64,000 nt of DNA, from positions 556,474 through 620,473 of the forward strand of contig KB445797.1 of NCBI GenBank assembly GCA_000320605.2, written 5' to 3'. The notes below the pieces were generated by a model. The model saw only the letters and a list, made by a program, of their open reading frames with translations. It was not told the origin of the DNA and did no database searches. Positions 10,129 to 22,213 of the stretch are shown piece by piece. Origin of the DNA: Gelatoporia subvermispora B (Eukaryota > Basidiomycota > Agaricomycetes > Polyporales > Gelatoporiaceae). A program made the position numbers and the translations under genes. The first letter of the stretch is position 1. Every line of letters starts with the position of its first letter.

Positions 10129-12618
10129 CTATCCTAGCGGTGTGTAACACTGTGTCCAATCCGTACCGTGAACGAAAGCTTTCAGATTGTACGTGACTTT
10201 CGACCGACCGATTACATGGAGGTTGCGCGCCCACCACAAACCCTCGCGATACTCTTCAGGTATCCAGAGGACGAGCTCCCCTCTGGGGCCGGTGGTCCAG
10301 TCATCACACAAGCTGAAAATGTCCTGTGGCTCCGCGATGCCCGATCTATCATAAAGAGAACGCGGATCAAAGGATTCGTAGATACACCTGGACAGGGTAC
10401 AGTCGTAATGTGACAGATCCGCGGAGGTCGCACGATGACGACGAGGTTCTGCGATCGACGACATAGAATCCAGGGAATCTGAGTTGGACAGATCACGTGT
10501 CGAAGGAGATAGGGGGCGTTCGGAGAGAATGCAACGCGGGGTCGAGTAGAAGAGGCAGGTGCATCGTCACTGTTTCCACAAGATACGCAAGTAGCCTCGT
10601 CTTGCAAGCCCGAAGCGATACGGGTTCCATCTGGAGAGCACCATGTGTGACCCTGAATTGGTTTGAGCGGCACCGGACCCATGCTGACGTCCCAGATTCT
10701 GATGGTGCTGTCGTCAGAACCAGACACAATGCGCGTACCATCTGGGGAGAACGCGACTGAGTTGACGGGTGCTGTGTGACCATGGAGTGGCTTTAGCAGT
10801 GTCTGACCCGTGATCGCATCCCAGATGCGGATGGTACCATCGCTGGAGCCAGACATAATGTGCGTCCCATCCGAGGAGAATGTCACGGTGTGGACTCTAT
10901 TTGTGTGACCCTCGAGCAGCGCCTGACCTGCGATTGCATCCCAATGCGGACGGTGTAAACTTCAGAGCCAGACACAATTCGGGTCCCATCAGGGGAGAAT
11001 GAGACCGAGTTAACGCGTGCAGACGGAGTAGGCGACGCATGCGGGTATCTCCCCTCTCAAGTTGAGAGCGGATGTGTTGCTCAGGGCGCGAGGTGATGAA
11101 GAACTTAATGGGCATCTGCGATGATATTTGAAGGAGATGCATGAGGATTCTTGACGTGGCCGTTACGTCCGCGCATTCGTCGAGGACGTCTATGACCAGC
11201 ACCAGAGCAGGGACCGCGCTGCCGAATGCTTCGTAAAGCGGACCCCGAAGCAGGCGTTCCATCTGGATCTCGACCTTGTCGTGTCCTGCATCCCAACGCT
11301 CCCGCAATTTCCTCAATAGGGCCGCTTTATATGCTGGGCACTGGTAAGCGAGCGATACTGCAAGTGTAGGGATAATGCGCTTGATGTCATCTCGGTTTGT
11401 TCCTGTGGAACAGAAGAAACTACCCCCAAATATGCCTGCACGACGAAGTATGATGCAGAACGAGCGAACCTAAGCCGTCGAGCCAGAATATATGAGGAGC
11501 TGCAGGGTACTTGCTCCAGACCTTCAGGTCGTCCAGTAGAGTGACCCGAGTGCCTTGCATGCATTCATCGCCAGCCTGGGCATCGACTCCCGCGTCAGGG
11601 ACATGCTGAAGTTGTGCCAGTAATCCTGCTGCACGTCAATAATATGGCAGATATCAAATGAGGTCGCTCACTTGACATGTCAAGATCTTCATTGATACGC
11701 ATAGTATGAAGGTTGCATTCGATGTATACCGTAAGATCGGGGGCAGGGTGCTACATGAAATCAATTCTAACGCACTTGGAAAATCGTTGAGCATGGCTGC
11801 CAACCCGCGGAACATGCTCTCAACCTCTTTCACATCTGCCCGGGACTCAAACACGCGTCTCAGCAGACTTCGTTTCGTCTTGCTCTTGATGTTCTTCTTA
11901 TGCGATTGAGTCATCTGATATACATGAGCTTTCAACGAATGTTATAGCTACCACGAGACACCTACGCCTCTATGCGGTTGAGACGCCTCCAAACTAGAGG
12001 ACCCACATGTGGTTCCGTTCCATATTGTGATATTATAGTCAATAGCCGAGAGATATCCTGTGCTATCTGCTCGAACCCGTCTCGAACTTCCTCGATATTC
12101 TGGTAAGCGGTTGATTAGATGAAGAGGTTGATGTTGTGGAAAAGCGATGGCGCTCACGTCGACTATGTCCATGATCTCGAAAACCTCGACTGCGGCAGCC
12201 TTCAGTAGGGGGAAGAGATCGCTACCGTCCCTGACCGCCTTCGGCACCTCCTTCAGCACTATCCACCCTGTCTTTCTTGCCGAAGAAATGAAGTTGACTC
12301 GAGGCGCGTCTAACACTGCCGGGCCGCCGGATCCACTTGCAGGATCAACCATGGGGCCATCATACATGGTTGTGACGAGGTCATTGTTATCTCCGCGACT
12401 AGAGGCGGGTAGCTGAACTCATTTGTTGTGTGACCCGAAGATATAATAGGGGCTGTCGTCCGTGACTGTGAGGACGTAGACGGATGCATTGGGGAGTTCA
12501 TCGTTGTCGCTTGAGCATGAAAGGAATCCGTTTTGCTCCGCTTCGAGGGCCCATGTACGACATCAGATACAAAACGCTTCAACGGGCGCTGCGCTGGCTG
12601 CTGAGCGCGATCATCCAT
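10129..12618 (-). pseudogene. Decayed NACHT-WD40 STAND pseudogene (C)
   Basis: Read right to left, this follows the plan of gene G. An N-terminal exon starts at 12618 (MDDRAQQ..) with the SSQS..SSGHTTN region shared with G, then a helical region (KTGWIVLKEV, KRSLLRRVFES, MLNDF), then NACHT, then WD40. It is clearly broken. There is a frameshift near 12350. The P-loop is removed by a deletion of about 22 bp near 11471, where FWLDG runs out of frame. A deletion of about 1.4 kb near 11020 joins LLRLHA of the NACHT part directly to WD40 sequence, and further indels sit in the WD repeats. Walker B survives (LVLVIDVLDEC). The tail (GELVLWIPEEYREGLWW, FVHGTDW) matches the C-terminal tail I recall for agaricomycete NACHT-WD40 proteins. 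Direct repeats R1 and R2 flank it. Confidence 0.8.
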
Positions 12619-13785
12619 TCTAACTTCTGGGTGACGTTGGCTGGAGGTTATAGGAAGCATTGGGAGTTGGGCAATGTTCTGGTTGAGAATGAGGAGCACG
12701 GAAATGCGTGAACCAAGTGTCGTTATGAGTGTCAGGCTCGAACCTGCGAGTCTCAGCGCTTTGTATAAACCGCTGCACAGGCTCGACCAAAGTATACCAG
12801 CACATGGCACCGCCTGTGGACTTTCATAAGATCCGGAAGACATGGACGAGGTTGACGGCGCCGACATGCGGTCAAGATACGCCTGAGCAACCGTAGAATG
12901 CGTGTAGTTGAAATCGAAGCCTAGGTCATGAGACCCAGTCAAGTTCTCTTTGGTGTTCATGCGGACAACGGACAAGCAATGCTGTAATTGTCTGGTGACC
13001 TTTCGCGTTATCGATGGCGCTGGCGCTGTCAAGAATTGCACAGAAGGTCCACGAACCTCCTCCTTTTGGCACGTTGATGTTCGAAGTAGCATTTGGGCGT
13101 CCATAGGAGGCCTTTCATAGGGCGCCGACTCCTGAGGAGGCTGTGAGCATAGTATGCTGCGTGCATTCGAGAAGCAACGAACTTGCCACAGGCGCTGGGG
13201 AATCGGGAAGCACACTGGATGAGGAAAGCTAGATACAACACATGGCCTATTTTAGGCGACGTTTTGGGTGTTACAACCAAGTTTAAAAGGGTTCCAAAGA
13301 GGCGCAACACAGTGCGCTCACGAGCAGAGCATGCACGGAAAATAGGAAGAGACACGACCACGCGCTCTATCGACATGAGATAATTACGAACAAGAGAACA
13401 TCACGTCGTTGAGCTACCAAATTTGTGCACTGAGCACGAAAGTGTGCACATTTGGCGACGCCCACGACAGCGTCAATGCATTAAAGATCTATAGGGGCAA
13501 GTCGGAATCGAAGGCAATCCATGCACGACCAGCTGAGAGAAAGCCTTGGGCGCAGACTCTTGAGTTGATCATCGTGGGGAGCACGCTCGGTGGTTCCCCA
13601 CGTAGCACCGTTCCACACATCAGCAGCCCGGAACAGAGGCACCTAGCCGATGGCTGAAGGCACACCAGGCTGATGTGGTGCACAGTCGTGATGAACTCGT
13701 GCACGTTGTAAATAAGGAAGGGACCAGAGTCGCAGAACCAGTGGTACTTGGACTGCGAGGCAGTAAAACTTGGACCGGGAGATGG
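12619..13785. other. 5' flank of pseudogene C; no recognised gene
   Basis: This is presumably the former promoter and upstream DNA of pseudogene C. A duplicated short string CTTGGACTGCGAGGCAGT occurs at about 13747 and 13790. No gene is supported. Confidence 0.35.
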
Positions 13786-14880
13786 TGGTTCTTGGACTGC
13801 GAGGCAGTGGCCACTATCACAGATGCCACAGGCAGTTGTATTCGTTAGTGACACGAGTCCATTCCGCGTATCTATCGCACCAATACACAGGGTAGATGTG
13901 CAATATCCGGCTCAGATATAGCCTATCCGCGGACATCGCCCCAGAGCCAGAAATACGAAGCTCTGATAGAAAAAATGTCGTCCGACCCGACGAAGTGGCA
14001 CGCACATTTACAGATACGGGACCCACCTAGCTGGCCGGGCAACTGTCAAGGATGTCGTTGCTGTGTGATCGCCCGCAGTGCGAGAGAGGTAGGAGAGGCC
14101 CTTGAGATGGGATTTATGTATTGCGAGGCAGTGCACTGTCGCGGTGTGAAGACAAGAGCAACGAAGGAGACTTGCTGAGCGGGCCGCGCGCTCTGCTGTC
14201 TGCAGAGCGCCCCGGGTCTCCGGGACCGGCGCTCCTCCGTGCCTGCCGGACCAGTACTGCGGCCGAGATGTGGTTTGAAAGGACGGTTTGCGGAGTCGCT
14301 TTCATCAATGCCACACACCTACCAATCCCTCGATGCTAATTAGGCGACATTTTGCGACACCAACGACGAATTCTATCTCTACATGGTCTGCAGAAAGGCC
14401 TTTTGACGACATTTTCCCTGGGGCTTCGTTTTTCAATCGCACCTTTGGATATCCGATTCCCTCTTGATGTCACTTCACAATGCGCAGTCCCAGCAAATGC
14501 GCGATAGGAGAGCCCCCTTGCGAGTCTTGACGCACTTGGTCATATATGAGGCACATTCCTCGGTACGTTCTGTCCTCATTTTGATTCTCTCGGCTCTCGT
14601 GGCGTCGTCGTGACCCCGAGACGTACGTGCTAGACACTGCGCCGCCGCACAAAGTGTTACAGTCGAGGGCGTTGCTCGGAGGAGGCTCACAGTATACACG
14701 AGACTCAGGAGGTTTATCGCGCTTCGCCTGGCAGACGCTTGCTCACGGTGGTGGCTATCATTACATGGCGAACTCGTCAATGCATCGATGTGCTCATCTC
14801 CCGAGGCAATCCTTTTGCCAGGCATTGCGGATGGGTATGGGGACGACCGTTACTCACATGTCATTTCTCCTTGCCGTAGA
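13786..14880 (+). repeat. Dispersed repeat R2, right flank of pseudogene C
   Basis: This is the second copy of the R1 repeat, in direct orientation and about 5.1 kb away. The match starts near the GAGGCAGTGGCC string, which corresponds to GAGGCGGTGGTAACC in R1, and runs through the ATTACATGGCGAACTCGTC block to about 14840. Divergence and small indels show it is old. Confidence 0.62.
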
Positions 14881-16758
14881 ATGTGTCATGTGTGAATAAT
14901 GTCTCCGATTCCGTGGCAGCCCACTGGTGATCATGGACCAGCGATCGTCTGTCGTGAGAGGCAGATTGAGTTCGGACAATGCCGTTTGATTGTGTTGATT
15001 CACTTACTTCAAACCAATACTGTTGAGTGAGTCGGCGAGACGTTATACCTCCTACAGAGGCCTTCCGTATAGATGCACGGGTAGTCACACAAATCGCATG
15101 CCAACCTGATAGTATTACAAAAGTACTCTGATGCTACAATCTTATATGTATGATATCTGCGAGTCGCCGCCTCCAAGGAATACAAATGTATTGTCGGGAT
15201 TGAAAATTCCTAGCTAAACTTTGTGAATCGTACCCATAGCCTTGACGATTCGCAATCCCTGGCAACTGCCAGACATGCCAACCGCCGAGGGGAGGGGTCG
15301 AGGTGGGACTGATGGTGGGACTGATGGTGGCCGCATGCATGCATTCATGAGCACCATCTGGGGCAGACCGGCGAGTGCTCGCCGATTTCTACTTTCGATT
15401 GCCCAGCTGATGCATACTGAGGACGGATTCCCACTATGCCCAATTGGACGCCAGGGTACCGAATGGCATGCGCACACCACGGGTGTCTGTGCCATTTGCT
15501 TTGCGTGAACTCAGTATGTGATATATGTGAGAAGTGTGGCCAGGAGGACGTACGGATCACCTCGCCCCTTCGTGCAGAGAGATTGCCACCGAGGTACAGG
15601 AACGCCCCGGGAGGCCCTACGGACGCACAGGCAGGCGTACAGTGTGGCGTCCGCAAGGATCTGCGCGAGGATATTGTCGCGGGATGTTGGGGAGACGGTG
15701 ATGGAGGACCATGGGTGTATGCAAGTTCTTCTCGTCCGTTGAGGGTGAGTGAGCGATGTGTAGATGGGATGATGACCTCTGGGCTCATTCGACCCCGTAT
15801 TTATATGTATGCGACGCTCTTAGCACAGCGCTCAGTGGCTCACCTCGTCATCTTAAGATGTGGCCAAAGCGTACCGGTTGCCGCGCGTTGCTCTATTGTG
15901 AGGCGAATGAGTGTGCTTCACGTACCGTATACTTAGACCGCTTGTTCAGGTTAGTGACGTCTCTCAGGCTCCAGAGCGACATCGGAGCCAAGATTGTCGG
16001 GGCGGTAGTGCCGCACACACTTTCTTCCTTTCTCGGGAAGCCTGTGCGACCCGCGAGCCACGGGAAACATCAAAGAAAGGCATGTGTTTATTGCATGCTT
16101 TACTCCAACCTGCGGGACAATTAACGCGTCCGTCGATTAGGCCGGCATATGATGTGCGTGTAGCTTATGCCGTAGATTCTAGATGACTAGCAATACAATG
16201 TAGGGACCTATGTTTGAAATGTAGAACGCGAACTCTCAAGGATGGTCTCGTGATGGTCTCTCCGCCAGAAAAGAGAGGGACGATAGAGCCGGTTGGCCAG
16301 CCCGCCAGTCCATCCTGCATGTACAATCTTACCTCTCCGATCGATGGATCCTGTTCTCAGGAAACATTTCTAAGGCGTGGACAGATACACACTACCTTCC
16401 GAGTACAGAGGCAGCCTTTGACGCGAACGATCTGAGTGGCTTGGACCATTTCTCTATTACACCGAAGGGGAGAAGAGTACCCGGCATCTCTGGTATGTGC
16501 ATCTATGCGGCCTCAGAAATTTGAAGCACCTTTGAGCTCATTGTGATCACGTCCATATATACATTGACAGTTCTAGTTGTGGCCCCGAGCTTCGATGGTT
16601 GACGGGCGGTGCAATGTATTCGCACGACCGATCGTCGCCTGCGTCTCCTTTCTTTCGTTTGGGGGCACCATCACTCGTCGCTGTTTACATGGAGCCAAAG
16701 ACATGAAGATAAGGAGTATGTCAACTTCGATCTGTCAAACTGGACAATGACAATGGCC
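14881..16758. other. Intergenic region, no recognised gene
   Basis: A TATAAATA on the minus strand at 15798-15805 lies 86 bp from a minus-strand ATG at 15712, but the frame that follows is short (31 codons) and no convincing splice form emerged. Other ORFs here look like chance. Confidence 0.3.
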
Positions 16759-19700
16759 TTACGTCTCGTTACGATCCTGGAGAACTTCGACCCGTTCATC
16801 AATGAACTTCGTCAGAATCGACACGAGCTCTTGGTCTTTGCAATTCCCCTGTTTGTGATAGCAATCAGTGCCGATTATAGTGTCTAACATCACATACAAA
16901 CCTGGCACCAGTCCCGTACACCCCGGCAGAGATCTACCATTAGATATTGACTCCACTCAAGCTCTCCCCACGGCTCCGAACAAGCGAGCCACTGATCTAG
17001 GTGCGTCCCTGCGAATCGTCGTAGCGCTTGATCAAGCTCCGTAGTGTATTCCGCCTTGAGGAGGTGCTTGTCCCACGCCAATATCGCATACCTCCATATC
17101 CACCGCGTTGTAGCATCCGCATCGCCTAATTCGTTCACCACGTCACTCTCAATAAAATTGAGAAGGCACGTCACCATCATTGCAAGCCCTGATCGCATTT
17201 CAATGTAGAACGCGAACTCTGTGCAGCGAGCGCTGTCGGAAAGATACTGAGGGAAGCTTGCATGGCACGTCCTGAGCTCAGTGTCCTCGGTGATCTCGCC
17301 ATCCACTTCCAACACAGATCGAAGACGGTCGAGTACATCGAAGGTGATATAGGTCGGGATGCCCAGAAGTGCGAGACCTTTGACGGTGATGTATGGGGGA
17401 TCCAGTGAGACGCCATCTGCTCGTTGAAGAACAAGCCAGCACAGAGTGCGATGTATGTACGCCATACGTTCCTGCTCCGCCTTGAGCTCACCAAATGCGT
17501 TGTCCAGGATGGTGCCGTATAGCATGTCGAGTCTCCTGTACATCCGGTTAGACTCCGGCCCTAGGCGTCCCTGCGACTCGAGAAGAGCGTCAAAGATCTT
17601 GACTGCTTGATGCTTGTCGAGTATGAGGAAGCGAAGAACCGTACTGGCGTATATGAAGAGACCGTCCGCCAGGTCAGTCAGACGCTCAACTGCGTCAGGC
17701 CGCTCTTCGAGTAGAGCAAATCGCCCTCGTTTTGCGCTATTCGAAAGCTCAGCGCTGATTAGGGTTGGGGAGAAAACCCCCATGTAATTTACATCGATGT
17801 AAATTACATGTAAATTACATATATTATACGTATTATATACATCGGCCGTCAGGAGGCAGGTATATAATGTAAATAATCCTGGTTGTGACAATGAGTGTAG
17901 CCCAAGCACCTGAGGCCCCGAATGGTAGCTGGCCGCTGAATTATCTGGATTTTGTCAGAGAAGCATTAAATGTACAGCTCTTGATCCCACAGCCTCTTGA
18001 AGCGAGTGCCTTTGCCTCAATACGGACCTGACATCTAGTTGGCCTGGGAGGAGTTCATATCCTTGCTACTTGCTAGCAAGTGACCATAAATTATATTACA
18101 GAACTGGTAACATAACAGGAGATATAACACCAAGAGCCCGTATTGGAAGAGGGGACTAGCGAGGGAGACGGTCCTGGTTTTTCGATGTGAACTTCTAAAG
18201 CTGCGTGCTCTGTGGTGATTTTTTGCATTAAAACCATGTTTTTTACATTTTTTACTGCGTATTTTACATAGCACGTGATATAATTCAAGGTCATGTGCTG
18301 ACAAGTAAAATACATTATATACGCTATGTATATAATAGGTCCGGGGGTGGGCAATTATTTACCTATGTATCTTACCTCTCGAGAATATTACACCCAACCC
18401 TAGCGCTGATGAATACCCGAATGTCTTCATCCACGCCTGGCTCCCGCTGTAAGTCTCGGAAATCAATGTGTACGTTCTGGGAAGTTTCCTGGAAGGAATA
18501 CAAGGTGTCCATGATGTATGTCTCTGGGCGAGTGGCGATGAGTACGCGCAAGAACGGCAATCGACTCGCGAGCCCGCAAAGGAGTTCTAATAGTCGCGGA
18601 ACTGGATTGTTCTGAGAGTTTAAACATTCATCGACACCGTCCAACGCAAGTAAAATCGGAGGAGTAGACGCGGGTAGGTGGCTTAGCGGACGATACACTA
18701 GATCTTCGAGCTGATGCTGAAGCGCCTGGGAGCGACTTCTTGGTAAATGGTCCCTAGTGGCCTCTGCGACTAGTGCGACAAGGCACTGCTGGGAATATGC
18801 GAGCTGATGGGCTATTGTGGGGATAACCCTGTGTGCATCACTGCATTCCGGGACTCCTCGATTGAAGAAGAATGTAACACCGCGGCGCCGTTCATCCAAG
18901 GACCTAACAAGTGCGTGAATGATAGATGATTTGCCCATCCCTGCACGACCATGCAGAACGAGTATGCGGTGGGCAGGACACTCCTCCGTTGCCCACTTTG
19001 TCAGGTCCCGTAAGATATTCTCCCTTGTACCGGCCTGGAGACGAGATTTCTCGTCGGTGAGACTCGACCTATACGAGGCATCTGCAGGATTTAGTTTACC
19101 CAGATCGTTGGAATAATCTGCAGGGGTTCTGATTAACTCAATGGGAGGATGATTCTGACAGAGCGTACCACGCAGGAGTCTATCATGCTCTGTTCGCTGC
19201 ATCAACTACTGTCAATCCAGATAAGATACACGTAGGTGATTTGCCTTACCTGAAGGCGATAGCATATCTCGCGAAGAAGGTCTTCCAAGGCGATACCTCC
19301 CTGAAGCTGTACACTCGCTGTTACCATTTATCGCTCTTTGACGTTGGAGACGATTCCGACCTTAAAGTTCTCTCTCGCCTCATCAACTCTAGTCCGAATT
19401 TGTTTCAACAGATCGGCATCCTGATCCGTATATACAAATTTTGAGAACCGTCTGCGCTTCGTCAGAGACGCCGCGATGTGCTGAATATCGTTTAGCTCAC
19501 TACAAATGAATATGAGAAGAGGTATATCAACAGATTGCTCATTGCATACTTAGATAGAGACTCAATTCTATCTTTCAGTGCGTCTGAGGTGCTTAGGGTA
19601 TGTTTGGCTGCCTCATACTCCGATGGCTTCAATCTGATTGCCTCCGATCGCAATGAATTGGCACTAGTCTGGACGGCAGAGTGCAACGCCTTTATACTGG

Positions 19701-20064
19701 AGACTGCATCTTTTGCTTCCTGTTTGTTGGCCCTCATCTTCTATTGCACAAAGTGAAGCGACCACGTAGGGATATCCAAAACAGCAGCATACCTCCACTC
19801 TCTTGAGTACTTGTTCTAATACGGAGAACACATGGGCCAATCCTGGGACAGGGATATCCGATGCAACATCTGAAGCAATCCCAAGGGTGCCTTTTGCAGA
19901 AGTCAAGAGCACTTCAAGGCGACTGCGAGGGAGCTCCAACCCCTGTGAATCATGCTGGGGGGTATGATTCGCAGATTCCTGTAGTCAATTCCGAATTTAT
20001 GAAGACGTCGTTGATCACTAGAAAGTACAATTTAGCGCACTGCACGTTGCTGCCCTTGCGACAT
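16759..20064 (-). CDS. NACHT-type STAND NTPase (NLR-like), gene D, with a hAT MITE in the main exon
   Basis: Exons on the minus strand: 20041-20064, 19793-19954, 19550-19740, 19361-19499, 19250-19306, 19169-19196, 18403-19117 plus 16902-17759 (one exon split by the element), and 16759-16848. Without the element and one target copy it encodes 751 residues. Exons of 191, 139, 57 and 28 nt have exactly the lengths found in gene A. The N-terminal domain has IPVPGL as in A. Walker A is GRAGMGKSS and Walker B is ILLALDGVDEC. The C-terminal part has LADGLFIYA and RLRSVLEV. The 643-bp element lies just after VFISA, between the NACHT core and the C-terminal helices. A donor inside the element and an acceptor in the target duplication would splice out 17755-18375 in frame, adding nine residues. 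The gene may therefore still be functional. The 24-nt first exon is tentative. Confidence 0.75.
17760..18402. mobile_element. hAT-type MITE, 643 bp
   Basis: The ends are TAGGGTTGGGG at 17760 and CCCAACCCTA ending at 18402, which are inverted repeats of each other. Both sides carry the 8-bp duplication GCGCTGAT (17752-17759 and 18403-18410), the hallmark of hAT transposons. The inside is AT-rich with repeated TTTACAT-type motifs near both ends, as in hAT subterminal repeats, and has a perfect 30-bp palindrome at 17781-17810. No transposase reading frame is present, so it is non-autonomous. It sits inside the coding region of NACHT gene D. Confidence 0.85.
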
Positions 20065-21025
20065 TTGTATGGATTGCTCAAATCCACAGAATGCTGGTTA
20101 AAGCCTCCGCAATTGTGCTGAAGCTGCCCTGTATCGGTACAAGGAGAGTGAGGCCTGAGGACGCAAGGCAGAAGAGGCAGTGATCAGATCGTATGGTAAA
20201 TGTCAAAGGCCACGCGATCAAGGCTGTGCCGTATGGGCGCTCGGCGGGGCCGCGCAGCCTGAGCTGCACGATACGCAACCGACGGTTATGGCGTCTGCTA
20301 TATTTCCTTATCCTGAGCATGTGGGCTATGATACATCATCCACAGTCCTGAAACAAAATGGCTCACATTATCGCGGGTACTTGGTGGGTGAATAATGCGA
20401 CACATGAGGAGAATGTCGTGTTGGCCTAGAGGCGTCTTACTTTCCTTTTGGGCCTTGACGGCGTCTTGCCCGCCTCGCTAGCGTGCGTCAAGTACACTGA
20501 ACATGAAAGGCACGCAAGATGCTGCAAGACGCTCTAGAAGAAGCTGACATTTTCTGATGTGCACACAGCAAAGCCATAGGTCTACGCCGCAGCGAAGTCC
20601 TACTTGAGGCTGCATGGAAACCGTTCGCAGTGGCTGTGCGTCATAGCCGTGAATTGAGAGATGTGCCGCCGACGCCGAGCGTTAGGGCTTTCTGAGCTCG
20701 AAGTAGAGTGAAGATTCGTCAACAGTTCCTTTGTGTATCGTGACCAGGCTCTACTCTAGAGGATATGCCGACTGTGCTCTGGCATGTACATGGCGAGCAC
20801 ATACTTTCCGGAAATACTTTGTTGTCGCCCACCGAGGACTTTTGATGAACATGTCAGGCTCTCTGGAATCACCGTCAATTGTCTGCGGACTCTACGCATA
20901 CCGCAGCCAGCTGCGCTCTCGGTCACGTCCTCGCAGCACGCAGTTTGAAAGAACCTCTGGAGACAGCCACGGCCGTACGAAAATTCGACTGGTAAAGGGT
21001 TGCTCCGCAGCTCGAGCTGTGTGCC
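20065..21025. other. Intergenic region between gene D and secreted-protein gene 1
   Basis: This holds the presumed promoter of NACHT gene D (minus) and the upstream DNA of the secreted-protein gene (plus). No gene is recognised. Confidence 0.35.
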
Positions 21026-21032
21026 TATATAA
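21026..21032 (+). promoter_or_regulatory. TATA box of secreted-protein gene 1
   Basis: TATATAA lies about 136-142 bp upstream of the ATG at 21168. The paralogue at 53441-54059 has a TATATATA at 126-133 bp. Confidence 0.45.
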
Positions 21033-21167
21033 CGCTGAGATATTGTGTCTCCCAATATTCAGCTCACTTACCACCCCAAACTTGCACTACTTCATACGAC
21101 CTGGTGTCGCTTTAGTTGATTCATCGCTCTTGAACCACTGTTTAATCTTCCTACATCAAATTTCGAA

Positions 21168-21784
21168 ATGCCATCATCCCCCTTTTTCATGATGCTGTGC
21201 ATTGCCGCTCTGACCGTGGCTCTTTTGGCGGCTGCTGGTAAGAGTGGTATCAATTTGGATATTATGTTGGCTCACCTATTGTTGCTATCGCAGCCCCTCT
21301 GAGTTCGCGTCAAATCTCCGGAGATTTCCAATGCAACCTCAACCGTCTCCTGATTGTCACCGATCTCAATGATTTGCAGACTACTCTGAGTATCCTCAGT
21401 GCCAAATCTTGGTATCTATTATGGCATTTGATTTCATCATTCGGTCCTAATCGGCCCCCAGCGATGCTTCTACCAACGCCACGATTCAGGGTATTCAGGC
21501 CGACATTGCCGGAGCGCAGACCGCCGTCAATGCCATCTTGCAGGCCCTCGTTAACGGTCAAGATGCCCCTGGTAATGCTCGTGACCAGGTCGCTGGCAAC
21601 CTTACTCTGGCGCAGGCGCCGCTCTTGAGTCTCAATTTGTATGTATAATCTGCCTTGCGAATAACGCATACGCATGTCTTTCATTAGTACCGACCCCGTC
21701 ACGGAGGCAAATGTCATCAAGGCTCAGACTCAGTTCAACAACTCGGTCCTCGCCGGGAACGGAGTTCTCCAGAACTGCAACTGA
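21168..21784 (+). CDS. Small secreted protein, family of two in this window (copy 1)
   Basis: Exons 21168-21237, 21294-21411, 21462-21638 and 21688-21784 give 153 residues. Residues 1-23 are a strong signal peptide (MPSSPFFMMLC.. then a hydrophobic stretch ending LAAA). The mature part is small, helical by composition, with GDFQCNLNRLLIV near its start, ARDQVAGNLT in the middle and a C-terminal LQNCN. The two cysteines, near each end, could pair. The minus-strand gene at 53441-54059 has the same intron positions and phases and the same blocks. I do not recognise a named family. Hydrophobic-surface-binding (HsbA-like) proteins have a similar size and composition, but I see no diagnostic match. 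It likely acts outside the cell. Confidence 0.75.
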
Positions 21785-22213
21785 TCGCTGTTGCCTATGC
21801 ACGACGGACTCTGACATCGTGTTGACTACCTTGTATCACCCGTAGTCTCTCGGGCTCGGGAAATCACACTCTTTTGAATAGATTGATCATAGCACTGGGA
21901 ACTGAGAATAGGGTGCAAAGGTGCGCTGAATATCTAGAAGATGAAAAAAAATTAGCCAGAAGTCTGGCGTAATGCGAAGAAAGTTGTTTTATCTTGCAAA
22001 GTGTGATGAGTACTCTCGTTGACGGCTGTATCCGCTCCTACGCAATATTCCGGTGCAGCAATTCCCATTTCAGCCGGCAGTCCTTCCGAAGGCTTCCGGA
22101 GGAAGTCAAAAAGCTACTCTTCTTAGTGACAAGCCGCCAAGGGAAATTGTACGGACGGTGCCCGCAAAGAAGAACATCAGGCTCGTACAGGAGAGGATCC
22201 TCCCCCATTTCTC
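21785..22213. other. Intergenic, with possible lost C-terminal coding of the GT32 gene
   Basis: On the minus strand just past the GT32 stop, the shifted frame stays open for about 60 codons (ILGEMGEDPLLYEP.. to ..LLHRNIA). GT32 proteins usually continue here, so this may be sequence cut off by a frameshift. The rest is featureless. Confidence 0.35.

Noticed and set aside
12725..12760. tRNA B-box-like string GGTTCGAGCC on the minus strand
   Set aside because: The T-stem does not pair over five bases and no A box or acceptor stem is found at the right distance.
8690..14880. R1 and R2 as LTRs of one retrotransposon
   Set aside because: The sequence between them is a NACHT-WD40 pseudogene with no gag or pol traces, and no TG..CA ends or target duplication were seen.
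15345..15788. 147-codon minus-strand ORF near a TATAAATA
   Set aside because: No start fits the TATA box, and the frame from the nearest ATG is only 31 codons.
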